This document shows positions 15,840 to 23,997 of a stretch of DNA of 24,662 nt, one piece after another; the stretch's first letter is position 1, and every line of letters begins with the position of its first letter. Origin of the DNA: JAAYUD01 sp036846645 (GTDB lineage: Bacteria > Bacteroidota > Bacteroidia > Bacteroidales > Bacteroidaceae); assembly GCA_036846645.1 (NCBI GenBank), contig DAIUBN010000021.1, positions 1 to 24,662 of the forward strand. Direction: 5' to 3'. Below the pieces are notes generated by a model. It searched no databases. It saw nothing but the letters and a program-made list of their open reading frames with translations, and was not told the origin of the DNA. The position numbers and the translations under genes were made by a program.

Positions 15840-18053
15840 ATGGAAACAAATATATTTTTTACCCAAGAAGAGAAGAAAGAATTGTTTGCACTCTATCGTC
15901 AGTTGATTGTTTCGGCAGGCGACACTGTGAGCAAGGAGATCATCAATAAAGTAAAAGACTACTTAATTGATGCGACGAATAATGATAGCTTGAACCGCAA
16001 TGTGTTTGGCATGAACCCTGTGATTTGCGATATGCAGACCGCACTTATTGTTTCGGAAGAAATTGGTATGAAAGGGTCTACTTTAATCAGTATCATGCTT
16101 CAGAATGTGGTTCAAAGTGGTATTCTATCACTCGAACAAGTCAAAACTATTTTTGGTGAAGATGTAGAGAAGATAGTCAAGGGCCTGATTAGAACCAATC
16201 AGTTATATGCTCGTACCCCAACTGTAGAGTCCGAGAATTTTCATAGTTTGCTCATTTCTTTCGCAGAAGATATGAGGGTTATCCTCATCATGATTGCCGA
16301 GAGAGTGAACATCATGCGTCAGATAAGAGATACAGAGAACGAAAAAGATCGAATTAAAGTGGCCAATGAGGCTGCCTATCTCTATGCTCCGCTGGCTCAT
16401 AAGCTCGGATTGTACAAACTGAAATCCGAACTCGAAGACTTGTCGTTGAAATATACCGAACGCGATACTTTCTATTTTATAAAGGATAAGCTCAACGCTA
16501 CAAAGTCTGCTCGTGACCTGTATATCGATAACTTCATCAAGCCTATCAAAAAGAAATTGGGAGATGCCGGATTGAAGTTCGATATCAAAGGTCGTACGAA
16601 GTCTATTCATTCCATTCATCATAAGATGGTGGTGCAGAAGACTACTTTTGAGAATATCTACGATTTGTTTGCCATTCGTATTATTATCGATTCTCCACTC
16701 GATAAAGAGAAGTTGCTATGTTGGCAGGCCTATTCTATCGTCACCGATATGTATCCCCCAAATCCGAAACGACTTCGCGACTGGCTGTCTATTCCTAAGA
16801 GCAATGGTTATGAATCTTTGCACATCACAGTGATGGGTCCCGAAGGAAAATGGGTTGAAGTGCAGATCAGGACTCGCAGAATGGATGATATTGCCGAACG
16901 TGGACTTGCTGCACATTGGCGTTACAAAGGTATAAAAGGCGAAACAGGACTTGACGAATGGCTCACTTCGGTGAGAGAGGCACTCGAAAATTCTGATTCG
17001 GACTCTATGGAGGTAATGGATCAGTTCAAGATGGACCTCTATGAAGACGAAGTATTTGTATTCACCCCAAAAGGAGACTTGTTCAAATTGCCAAAGGGCG
17101 CTACGGTACTCGACTATGCTTTCCATATTCATAGCAAGTTAGGCTGTTCTTGTATCGGTGCCAAAGTCAATGGTAAGGTGGCACCTATTCGTCAAGTATT
17201 GCATAGTGGCGATCAGGTAGAGATTATGACTGCCGCCAATCAATCGCCTAAACAAGACTGGGTGAGTATCGTTGTCACTTCTAAAGCCCGTACCAAGATA
17301 CGTCAGGCCCTGAAAGAGATAGCTGCCCGTCAACATTCTATTGCTAAAGAGGCACTAGAGCGCAAGTTCAAGAATAGAAAGATAGAATACGACGAACCGG
17401 TGTTGATGCGTCTCATCAAGCATTTGGGCTATAAGAATGTCACGGCTTTCTATCAAGATATTGCCGATGGTGTGCTCGATATCAATAATCTGCTCGACAA
17501 ATATGTGGAACAGCAGAAACGGGATAGCGAAATGCATGACGACGGCATGCACAGTGCCGAAAACTTTTCGATTACCCCTAATGATGACGAAAAAGAAGGC
17601 GGACGAGATGTACTCATTATCGACCAGAATATGAAAGGTCTGGATTTCTCGCTTGCCAAATGTTGTCATCCTATCTATGGCGATCAAGTGTTTGGTTTTG
17701 TTTCTGTTTCTGGGGGCATCAAGATACATCGCAAAGATTGTCCTAATGCCCAGCAGTTGCACCAAAGATTCGGCTATCGTATTGTAGAAGCTCGTTGGGC
17801 TGGCAAGGGACAGGGAAGCTCCTACTCTATCACATTAAAAGTGGTGGGGCAAGATGATATCGGTATTGTGACCAATCTGACATCAATCATCTCTAAAGAA
17901 GATGGTGTGACACTCCGTTCTATCGGTATCAACTCTCAAGACGGATTATTCTCGGGTACTATTACCATCATGATTGGAGATACTTCCAAACTTGATGCGC
18001 TGCTCAAAAAACTTAAGACCGTGAAAGGTGTGAAACAGATCACCCGACTATGA
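15840..18053 (+). CDS. relA: RelA/SpoT homologue with degenerate (p)ppGpp hydrolase site
   Basis: A long RSH protein of 737 residues; makes the alarmone (p)ppGpp from ATP and GDP/GTP. Domains: degenerate HD hydrolase (about 40-200), synthetase (about 235-365), TGS (403-463), helical and Cys-bearing zinc-finger-like segment (AKCCHPIYGDQV, near 615-625), and a C-terminal ACT domain. The synthetase is intact: GRTKSIHSIHHK, YDLFAIRI with Asp275, RLRDWLSIPKSNGYESLH and WVEVQIRT. The hydrolase is not: the HP motif is Asp64-Met65, the HD pair is Gln88-Asn89, and the usual ADRLHN is AERVN. I therefore infer a synthetase-only enzyme. The basic loop RLRD (311-314) resembles the RXKD of bifunctional enzymes, not the EXDD of gammaproteobacterial RelA. 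A second, hydrolase-competent SpoT would be needed elsewhere in the genome. Confidence 0.92.
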   Translation: METNIFFTQEEKKELFALYRQLIVSAGDTVSKEIINKVKDYLIDATNNDSLNRNVFGMNPVICDMQTALIVSEEIGMKGSTLISIMLQNVVQSGILSLEQVKTIFGEDVEKIVKGLIRTNQLYARTPTVESENFHSLLISFAEDMRVILIMIAERVNIMRQIRDTENEKDRIKVANEAAYLYAPLAHKLGLYKLKSELEDLSLKYTERDTFYFIKDKLNATKSARDLYIDNFIKPIKKKLGDAGLKFDIKGRTKSIHSIHHKMVVQKTTFENIYDLFAIRIIIDSPLDKEKLLCWQAYSIVTDMYPPNPKRLRDWLSIPKSNGYESLHITVMGPEGKWVEVQIRTRRMDDIAERGLAAHWRYKGIKGETGLDEWLTSVREALENSDSDSMEVMDQFKMDLYEDEVFVFTPKGDLFKLPKGATVLDYAFHIHSKLGCSCIGAKVNGKVAPIRQVLHSGDQVEIMTAANQSPKQDWVSIVVTSKARTKIRQALKEIAARQHSIAKEALERKFKNRKIEYDEPVLMRLIKHLGYKNVTAFYQDIADGVLDINNLLDKYVEQQKRDSEMHDDGMHSAENFSITPNDDEKEGGRDVLIIDQNMKGLDFSLAKCCHPIYGDQVFGFVSVSGGIKIHRKDCPNAQQLHQRFGYRIVEARWAGKGQGSSYSITLKVVGQDDIGIVTNLTSIISKEDGVTLRSIGINSQDGLFSGTITIMIGDTSKLDALLKKLKTVKGVKQITRL

Positions 18054-18076
18054 TATATCGATAGAATCTGTGTTTT

Positions 18077-20764
18077 CTAGAGCCATTCGCCGAACTTCTT
18101 GATAAATATATATTTCACTATCTGGGCTGTAATGCTGTAAGTCAGCAATATGGCTATCAGGTAGGGAAAGTATGTCAGTGGTAGTGCCGTCATCTTCAAT
18201 GCCTGAGCTATTGGAGTGAAGGGAATAATGACAGCAATACACATGATTAATGAAGTGAGAGCCACCACCGGAGCCGTTGCCCAACTTTGCAGGAACGGAA
18301 TTTTCCTAGTTCGGATAATATGGACTATCAGTGTTTGCGACAATAATCCTTCTACAAACCAACCCGTTTGGAACAAACTCTGATATTGAGGCATGTTGGC
18401 TTTGAATACAAAGAACATCAAGGCAAATGTCAGATAGTCGAAGATAGAACTTACCGGTCCCATGGCAAACATAAATCTCGATATGCTCGAAGCATTCCAT
18501 ACTTTGGGCTTTTCTATAAATTCCTTATCCATCTTATCCCATGGTATAGCCGTCTGCGATATATCATAAAGCAGATTCTGAGATAATATCTGAATAGGTA
18601 GCATTGGCAGAAATGGTAGAAATATACTTGCTCCCAGCATACTGAGCATATTGCCAAAATTGCTACTCGTTGTCATCTTGATGTATTTGATAATATTACC
18701 AAAAGTGCGCCGGCCATAAATAACACCCTTTCGCAATACCATCAAATCTTTTTCGAGCAAGATGATATCCGCACTCTCTTTGGCGATGTCGACAGCTGTA
18801 TCAACAGATATTCCTACATCAGCGGCTTTGAGCGCGGCAGCGTCGTTGATGCCGTCGCCCATGAAGCCAACGCTATGTCCCATTTTTTGTAAAGTAGTTA
18901 CTACTCGTGACTTTTGCATCGGACTAAGTTTGGCAAATATGGCAACGTCTCTGACTTGTTTCTTCAGTTCTTCATCGTTCATCTCTTCGAGTTGGTTACC
19001 CAATATGATATGTTCGAAAGGAATGCCTACGTCATGGCAAATCTTTTTGGTCACAATTTCGTTGTCTCCAGTTAGTACTTTTATTTGAACTCCGAGGTTT
19101 TGAAGGGCTTGAATGGCATCATGGGCCGATGGTTTGGCGGGATCTAGAAATCCTACAAATCCTGTCATAATCAAATCTTTCTCATCTTCTACCGAATAGT
19201 TCAAAGCCCTCTCGTCAAATTCTTTCACTGCAACGATAAGCACTCTCAAACCCTCTTCGTTGAGTCTATTCGACATCTCGATGATATGCTTTCTGATAGA
19301 TTCGTCCATCGCTACTATTTGGTCGGTAGCAATTTGTAGTTGTCGGTCATCACCCGGATCGAAAGCTCTGTCGCACAGTTTGAGCATTTCTTCTACAGCA
19401 CCTTTGCAAATCAAGAGATGCTTGCCGTTAGATTGTTTCAGTACCACCGACATTCTTCTTCGTTGGAAGTCAAAAGGAATCTCGTCTATTTTGGTGAATT
19501 CTTCGTCGGCATGAAGGGTATCATGAAGATCTACGTGTTCCAAAATTGCCATATCTAGTAGACTTTTCAGTCCTGTCTGATGATAGCTGTTCAGATAGGT
19601 CCATTTCAATACTTCTTCATCGCTTTCGCCATATATATTAAGGTGTCGTTCGAGCACCACTTTATCGAGTGTCAGTGTTCCGGTCTTGTCTGTACAAAGC
19701 ATATCCATCGCGCCGATGTTCTGTATGGCATTGAGCCGCTTCACGATGACTTTTCTTTTACTCATGTTCACAGCACCTTTCGCCAAATTGGCGGTTACTA
19801 TCATCGGTAGCATTTCGGGGGTTAGTCCTACGGCTATGGCAACAGCAAAGAGAAGTGCTTCTAGCCAGTTGTCTTTGGCTAAACCATTGACGACGAAAAC
19901 GACGGGTACCATCACCGCCATAAAGGTGATGAGCAGATAACTCACTTTCTTCAGTCCCTTGTCGAAACCAGTTTCAGCTCTTTTATTCATCACCGACTTG
20001 CTGAGCGAACCGAAATAAGTCATGCTGCCTGTGTTCACAACAATGGCTGTTGCCGTACCGCTCACAACGTTAGTACCCATATAGCAGATATTTTCCAACT
20101 CGAAAGGAGACTGTTTTGCAATGCTTTCTTCATTGAGTGTCATACTCCTTTTTTCTACCGGTAGTGATTCGCCGGTCAATGCCGACTGAATGACAAACAA
20201 GTCTTTTGATGATAATATACGGCAGTCGGCAGGAATCATATCACCGGCAGATAAAGAAATGATGTCGCCCGGCACTAGTTCGTGCATGTCAATCTCTGCT
20301 TTGTTACCTTCTCTTGTTACCGTGGCAGTTGTTTCTACCATATCTTTGAGCTGATTGGCCGCAGCATTACTTTTGTATTCTTGAATGAAGCGTAGCACCA
20401 CACTGATGAATACCATTACAGCAACCATGATAACGGTAGAATAGTCTTCGTCAGTTGTTTTGGGTAGCCATATATCGATAATAGCAGATGTAACAGCTAT
20501 AAAAATAAGAATACCGATAAAGGGATTGACAAAAGCACTGAGTAGTTGCGAAACCCACGACGGCGATTTCTCGTGTTGCACTTCGTTGAGACCATATCTT
20601 TCTTGCTTTTCTTTAACTGAATCTTCGTCTAGTCCCCCTATCCTACTATCCATCATCCGATAGAGCAACTTTTCATCATTGCAACTAGCTTCGAGCAGTT
20701 TTTTCATGCTTGTAGCAAAGCTGTTGGCAGATTTTTTCTGAGCATTCTTGTGCCATGCCATCAT
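18077..20764 (-). CDS. mgtA: Magnesium-translocating P-type ATPase (MgtA/MgtB type)
   Basis: A type IIIB P-type ATPase of 895 residues importing Mg2+ across the inner membrane. Motifs in order: GESLPVEK after TGES (197-200, actuator), phosphorylated Asp359 in CTDKTGTLT, CKGAVEEM (nucleotide domain, Lys454), LTGDNE (564-569), and GDGINDAAALKAADVG (636-651). About ten membrane helices are expected; MTTSSNFGNMLSMLGAS and PMLPIQILSQNLLYD in the C-terminal helices are typical of MgtA. The start is fixed by an unusually strong Shine-Dalgarno sequence seven bases upstream; the second ATG (20761) is the alternative. A structured leader precedes it. It is convergent with the RelA gene, 23 bases apart, without a visible terminator. 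Confidence 0.94.
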   Translation of the reverse strand: MMAWHKNAQKKSANSFATSMKKLLEASCNDEKLLYRMMDSRIGGLDEDSVKEKQERYGLNEVQHEKSPSWVSQLLSAFVNPFIGILIFIAVTSAIIDIWLPKTTDEDYSTVIMVAVMVFISVVLRFIQEYKSNAAANQLKDMVETTATVTREGNKAEIDMHELVPGDIISLSAGDMIPADCRILSSKDLFVIQSALTGESLPVEKRSMTLNEESIAKQSPFELENICYMGTNVVSGTATAIVVNTGSMTYFGSLSKSVMNKRAETGFDKGLKKVSYLLITFMAVMVPVVFVVNGLAKDNWLEALLFAVAIAVGLTPEMLPMIVTANLAKGAVNMSKRKVIVKRLNAIQNIGAMDMLCTDKTGTLTLDKVVLERHLNIYGESDEEVLKWTYLNSYHQTGLKSLLDMAILEHVDLHDTLHADEEFTKIDEIPFDFQRRRMSVVLKQSNGKHLLICKGAVEEMLKLCDRAFDPGDDRQLQIATDQIVAMDESIRKHIIEMSNRLNEEGLRVLIVAVKEFDERALNYSVEDEKDLIMTGFVGFLDPAKPSAHDAIQALQNLGVQIKVLTGDNEIVTKKICHDVGIPFEHIILGNQLEEMNDEELKKQVRDVAIFAKLSPMQKSRVVTTLQKMGHSVGFMGDGINDAAALKAADVGISVDTAVDIAKESADIILLEKDLMVLRKGVIYGRRTFGNIIKYIKMTTSSNFGNMLSMLGASIFLPFLPMLPIQILSQNLLYDISQTAIPWDKMDKEFIEKPKVWNASSISRFMFAMGPVSSIFDYLTFALMFFVFKANMPQYQSLFQTGWFVEGLLSQTLIVHIIRTRKIPFLQSWATAPVVALTSLIMCIAVIIPFTPIAQALKMTALPLTYFPYLIAILLTYSITAQIVKYIFIKKFGEWL

Positions 20765-20770
20765 ATTCTT

Positions 20771-20778
20771 TCCTCCTT
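20771..20778 (-). promoter_or_regulatory. Strong ribosome binding site of mgtA
   Basis: AAGGAGGA on the minus strand is a near-perfect Shine-Dalgarno sequence, seven bases from the ATG at 20764. Other genes in the window lack anything comparable, in line with weak Shine-Dalgarno use in Bacteroidota, so this one may be exposed or masked by the leader structure just upstream. Confidence 0.7.
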
Positions 20779-20787
20779 GTCGTTAGG

Positions 20788-20857
20788 TAGTGTAGACGAG
20801 GAAGTTTAGACAACGGAATAATGAAATTACCGTATAGTATAGTTCCTGGCTACACTA
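20788..20857 (-). promoter_or_regulatory. Nested hairpin in the mgtA 5' leader, possible cis-regulatory RNA
   Basis: In the mRNA sense, TAGTGTAG (20857-20850) pairs with CTACACTA (20795-20788), and AGGAA (20847-20843) with TTCCT (20803-20799). After a symmetric 9/9 internal loop, ACGG plus TAAT (20833-20826) pairs with ATTA plus CCGT (20822-20813) with a two-base bulge and a three-base loop. The element starts about 60 bases after the predicted transcript start and ends ten bases before the Shine-Dalgarno sequence. I do not recognise it as the known M-box or the E. coli mgtA leader. Three independent helices in one nested order are unlikely by chance, but no covariation can be shown from one sequence. 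Confidence 0.5.
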
Positions 20858-20921
20858 AATTGTTAGTTTGATTATTTTCCGGGCCGTCGTCCATTGAATA
20901 TTTATTTTTTGATTAATGCCG

Positions 20922-20929
20922 CAAAAGTA
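20922..20929 (-). promoter_or_regulatory. -7 box of mgtA
   Basis: TACTTTTG on the minus strand is an exact TAnnTTTG match followed by CGGC. It predicts a transcript start near 20915 and a leader of about 150 bases, long enough to hold the nested hairpin at 20788-20857. Confidence 0.45.
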
Positions 20930-20993
20930 ATTATTCTTTTTCTTCCTATATATGTTATTTCAAAAAAAAGATAGCGCTCTAATTATATTCTAA

Positions 20994-21033
20994 TAAAAAC
21001 TAAGCCGATAGGGAAATCAATCCTTATCGGCTT
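20994..21033 (-). terminator. Terminator of panB
   Basis: On the minus strand AAGCCGATA (21033-21025) pairs with TATCGGCTT (21010-21002), and an inner GG/CC can extend the stem. It is followed by AGTTTTTATT. It lies 22 bases after the panB stop and upstream of the mgtA promoter, so the two units are separate. Confidence 0.75.
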
Positions 21034-21055
21034 TGCAATATATTTTATAATAATA

Positions 21056-21877
21056 TTAGTACTGTTCTTTCTCGTTAGGAAAATCAGTGCTTTTCACGTC
21101 GCGAACATAGTTTCCGATAGCGTCGGTCATCACTGTATGAAGATCGGCATAGCGACGTAGAAAACGGGGAGTGAATCCTTGATTCATGCCAAGCATATCT
21201 TGTATCACTAGTATCTGTCCATCTGTTCCGTTACCGGCACCGATACCAATTGTAGGGATATTGAGGGCTTTTGAAATATTGGTAGCTAGTGCTGTAGGAA
21301 TCTTTTCGAGAGTGATAGCAAAGCATCCGGCTTCTTCGAGTGCATGAGCATCACTAATGAGTTTTGCAGCTTCATCATCTGCTTTGGCACGAACAGAATA
21401 AGTGCCAAACTTATTGATAGATTGCGGTGTAAGTCCAAGATGTCCCATCACCGGAATGCCGGCAGCTACAATCTTCTTGATGGTATCGATGATTTCGATG
21501 CCACCTTCTAGTTTCAAGGCATCGCAACCGCTTTCTTTCATCATCCTGATAGCATTGGTTACGCCTTCGGTAGGATTCACCTGATAAGAGCCAAAAGGCA
21601 TATCGCACACCACTAGAGCACGTTTTACTGCTCTTACTACACAAGAAGCGTGATAAATCATCTGGTCTATAGTAATAGGAAGAGTAGTAGAATGACCAGC
21701 CATCACGTTGGATGCCGAATCGCCTATTAATATTCCATCTATACCAGCACCATCGACAATACTAGCCATGGTGTAATCGTATGAAGTCAACATGGAGATT
21801 TTCTCTCCGTTGTGTTTCATCTCTTTGAAACGCTGAGTCGTTACTTTACGTTTGTCATCTGTAATATAACCAGCCAT
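21056..21877 (-). CDS. panB: 3-methyl-2-oxobutanoate hydroxymethyltransferase
   Basis: First committed step of pantothenate synthesis: transfers a hydroxymethyl group from 5,10-methylene-THF to 2-oxoisovalerate, giving ketopantoate. The 273-residue TIM-barrel protein shows MLTSYDYTMASIVDGAGID, the metal-binding GDSASNVMAGHSTTLPIT with Asp53, VVCDMPFGSYQ with Asp92, KLEGG, the GHLGLTPQ block and GIGAGNGTDGQILVIQDMLG. Length and order are normal for PanB. The start is two bases after the stop of the HAD phosphatase gene, so the two are translated from one message. The PanB C-terminus here is slightly short but complete. Its one-carbon donor links it to the folate pool that the hut operon feeds, though no regulatory link is shown. 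Confidence 0.96.
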   Translation of the reverse strand: MAGYITDDKRKVTTQRFKEMKHNGEKISMLTSYDYTMASIVDGAGIDGILIGDSASNVMAGHSTTLPITIDQMIYHASCVVRAVKRALVVCDMPFGSYQVNPTEGVTNAIRMMKESGCDALKLEGGIEIIDTIKKIVAAGIPVMGHLGLTPQSINKFGTYSVRAKADDEAAKLISDAHALEEAGCFAITLEKIPTALATNISKALNIPTIGIGAGNGTDGQILVIQDMLGMNQGFTPRFLRRYADLHTVMTDAIGNYVRDVKSTDFPNEKEQY

Positions 21878-21879
21878 TT

Positions 21880-22548
21880 TTATTTTTTATTTGTTATAAT
21901 AATCTGACTTAGCCAGGCAGTATCTTTGCCGGCGAAATCATTAATAATACAGTCTGCTTTACCTTCTATTGCACTAGCCGGATTGGTGGTCGCTAGTCCT
22001 ACAACCAATGCACCTGCTGTTCTACCGGCTTGCAGTCCATGAAAGGAGTCTTCGAACACAATGCTGTGGGCAGCATCCGCATTAAGAAGCTGCATACCTT
22101 TAAGAAAACACTCGGGATCGGGTTTTGAGTGGGAGAACATTTCGGCTGTAAGGATGTTGTCGAACATGGCTTTAAAGTCGGGATGAGCACGATACACATT
22201 GTCCATCTTAGCGTCGTTCGAACTGGTCACCAGTGCTGTTCTCATTCCGTGTCGACGAATGTCTTTAATAAAAGTATTGGCACCGGGAATATAATTGAAC
22301 TTCATGTCCTTTTCGAATGCGTTAAGTTCGCCGGTTACTTCATTTTTTAAAGCTTCGTTATCCGGAAAATATTTATCGTATATCTGAGTCAGAGTTTGCC
22401 CTTTAATAAGACTGCAGAAGTTGTCGATGCCTAGTCTGCGCTTGCCTTCTTCGTCCCAAAAGATGGTATATTGTGGTTCTGTATCCATCACTACTCCATC
22501 AAGGTCGAAGAGCGCAATATATTGGTTTATGTCTATCATTTTCTTCAT
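21880..22548 (-). CDS. HAD-superfamily phosphatase, beta-phosphoglucomutase-like subfamily
   Basis: A 223-residue haloacid-dehalogenase fold hydrolase. Motif I is FDLDGVVMDTEPQY with Asp15 (nucleophile) and Asp17, followed by a helical cap. Motif II is VTSSND, motif III lysine is in SKPDPECF, and motif IV is VFEDSFHGLQAG. DGVxxDTE and the cap size place it with beta-phosphoglucomutase and small sugar-phosphate phosphatases; the substrate cannot be read from sequence. The frame runs to 22623, but MKKMIDINQ at 22548 is preferred because promoter elements lie inside the extension. Met4 (22539) is an alternative. It precedes panB by two bases, which hints at but does not prove a role linked to pantothenate or CoA metabolism. 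Confidence 0.85.
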   Translation of the reverse strand: MKKMIDINQYIALFDLDGVVMDTEPQYTIFWDEEGKRRLGIDNFCSLIKGQTLTQIYDKYFPDNEALKNEVTGELNAFEKDMKFNYIPGANTFIKDIRRHGMRTALVTSSNDAKMDNVYRAHPDFKAMFDNILTAEMFSHSKPDPECFLKGMQLLNADAAHSIVFEDSFHGLQAGRTAGALVVGLATTNPASAIEGKADCIINDFAGKDTAWLSQIIITNKK

Positions 22549-22556
22549 TTTGGCTG

Positions 22557-22588
22557 CAAAGGTCGCAAAAAAAGATGAGTTAGGCAAA
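22557..22588 (-). promoter_or_regulatory. Promoter of the HAD-panB operon
   Basis: On the minus strand a -33 TTTG (22588-22585) and a -7 GACCTTTG (22564-22557, one mismatch) are 20 bases apart. The -7 box ends only eight bases before the ATG at 22548, so the message would be almost leaderless or begin translation at Met4. Confidence 0.45.
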
Positions 22589-22595
22589 CAATTAT

Positions 22596-22603
22596 TATCT
22601 TTG
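22596..22603 (+). promoter_or_regulatory. -7 box of the TPR/HTH regulator gene
   Basis: TATCTTTG followed by CA is an exact and typical Bacteroides -7 element. It ends nine bases before the ATG at 22613, predicting a very short or absent leader. The element is back to back with the HAD-panB promoter. Confidence 0.5.
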
Positions 22604-22612
22604 CATCTAGAA

Positions 22613-23935
22613 ATGATGAACAAAACAATTATACCATATTATATTATAGCTTTCTTAATACTCCTATCAGCTTGTCAGCATCATGATGAGCAATTGGATA
22701 AAGCTCGGTTCTGCATTTGTCAAGCCGATAGTTTGCTCTCTGCCCATCAAGATGCAAAAGCAGTGACTGCTTTGATTGCCTCGGTAGAATATGCCAGGCA
22801 ATCAGATAATTTGGAACAACTTTACCTCTCGCAGAAGAAGCTGGGCGAAGTACTTTCAAGTCGCGGCCTTTACCTCCAAGCCGATTCGGTTTATGAAGAG
22901 CTTGCACTACTACAGAAAAATCACAATGACAACTCTTATTTAATGGCCACACTCATAGCCCAAAGTGATAATCTGGTTCTTGGCAATATTTCGCAAGATA
23001 AAGCAGAACAAAAATTGACTACCGTACTTGCTCTATCAAAGAACCCGGCTATCAATGAGAAATGTTACTACTTGCTTTCTTCTGTCTATCGCAATAAGAA
23101 ACAAATTCGTAGAACGATAACTGTTTCTCGTGAAGGGTTGAAACTGACCCGTGATAAAAAGCATATCGAATGTTATAATAATATGTTGCAGAAATGCTAT
23201 TCCGAATTGAATATGTCCGATTCGGATGCTTACTTTATGCATCGGACCATGGAAGGTAGTTCCAATCTGATTTCTAGCATTTATGTTTTCAAGTCGGCCG
23301 ATAAGAAAAAGAATCAGATGTGTATTGTTTATAAAGATTTCCCTTCTTTAAGTGGTGTCACAATTCAGAAAGAACCCAATAAAGCTATTATTAAGGTCTT
23401 GGCCGACTACAATCATAAGGCTCATGGCTCCAAGGTTTGGCTTGTTCTAACTTGTATATGTCTATTGCTTATCTCTGCTGCTGTCTTATTCATATATTAT
23501 ATATGGCAACGGCATCAACGCCGCAATAAGGTGATAGATGAACTAACTTCGCAAGTTGACGATTTAAAGAAAAACAGTTTGATAATAGATTATAAAAAGA
23601 CCGATGTATACAAGGAGTTGGTGGAACTTGCTCAAACCAATTTTGAAAAGGTAGATAGTCCACTTGACGTTTCTCCTACTCTTTGGCATCAACTTTATGA
23701 TACGATTACCGAACGAAATCCTCACTTTATTGAACAACTGAAAGTTCGTTATGGCATCACTGTCGACGAAGATATTCATTTTTGCTGCCTGCTCCATCTC
23801 GGACTCACTTATATCGAGATTGCTCATCTTTATGGTTGTACCAAACAAGCCATCTATAAACGACGTGATACGTTGATAAGGCATTCATTATTGTCTTCGA
23901 AGCAGGAGTTTACTGAGATGATAGCACAACTTTAA
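22613..23935 (+). CDS. Membrane-spanning TPR / helix-turn-helix regulator
   Basis: A 440-residue protein of an architecture common in Bacteroidota. The N-terminus is a lipoprotein-like signal with LLSAC and Cys21. Residues 25-215 are helical, TPR-like repeats (for example QADSLLSAHQDAKAVTALI and KLGEVLSSRGLYLQADSVYEEL). One transmembrane helix spans about 275-298, followed by basic residues (QRHQRRNK) and a short coiled coil. The C-terminal domain (about 350-440) ends in a LuxR-like HTH: DIHFCCLLHLGLTYIEIAHLYGCTKQAIYKRRDTLIR. The layout suggests an envelope sensor joined to a cytoplasmic DNA-binding domain. Targets are unknown; the divergent HAD-panB unit and the flavin-reductase gene 62 bases downstream are candidates. 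An upstream extension to 22421 would run inside the HAD gene and is rejected. Confidence 0.75.
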   Translation: MMNKTIIPYYIIAFLILLSACQHHDEQLDKARFCICQADSLLSAHQDAKAVTALIASVEYARQSDNLEQLYLSQKKLGEVLSSRGLYLQADSVYEELALLQKNHNDNSYLMATLIAQSDNLVLGNISQDKAEQKLTTVLALSKNPAINEKCYYLLSSVYRNKKQIRRTITVSREGLKLTRDKKHIECYNNMLQKCYSELNMSDSDAYFMHRTMEGSSNLISSIYVFKSADKKKNQMCIVYKDFPSLSGVTIQKEPNKAIIKVLADYNHKAHGSKVWLVLTCICLLLISAAVLFIYYIWQRHQRRNKVIDELTSQVDDLKKNSLIIDYKKTDVYKELVELAQTNFEKVDSPLDVSPTLWHQLYDTITERNPHFIEQLKVRYGITVDEDIHFCCLLHLGLTYIEIAHLYGCTKQAIYKRRDTLIRHSLLSSKQEFTEMIAQL

Positions 23936-23957
23936 GTAAGGTCTTATTATCTGGCAT

Positions 23958-23965
23958 TATATTTG
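23958..23965 (+). promoter_or_regulatory. -7 box of the flavin-reductase-like gene
   Basis: TATATTTG is an exact TAnnTTTG match 33 bases before the ATG at 23998. It lies in the 62-base gap after the regulator gene, so this gene can be transcribed on its own. No clear -33 element is visible. Confidence 0.4.
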
Positions 23966-23997
23966 TTTATCTCTAACCATATTAAAAATAAAACAAA

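Noticed and set aside
16203..16622. A 139-residue minus-strand frame
   Set aside because: Lies inside the RelA homologue on the opposite strand; no domain or start signal supports it.
20765..20930. Calling the mgtA leader a known M-box riboswitch
   Set aside because: I could not match the conserved M-box core or its long multi-helix architecture; the element here is a single nested hairpin of about 70 bases.
22421..22612. N-terminal extension of the TPR/HTH regulator
   Set aside because: It would run through the opposite-strand HAD gene and place a lipoprotein signal internally. The promoter box at 22596-22603 and ATG at 22613 fit better.
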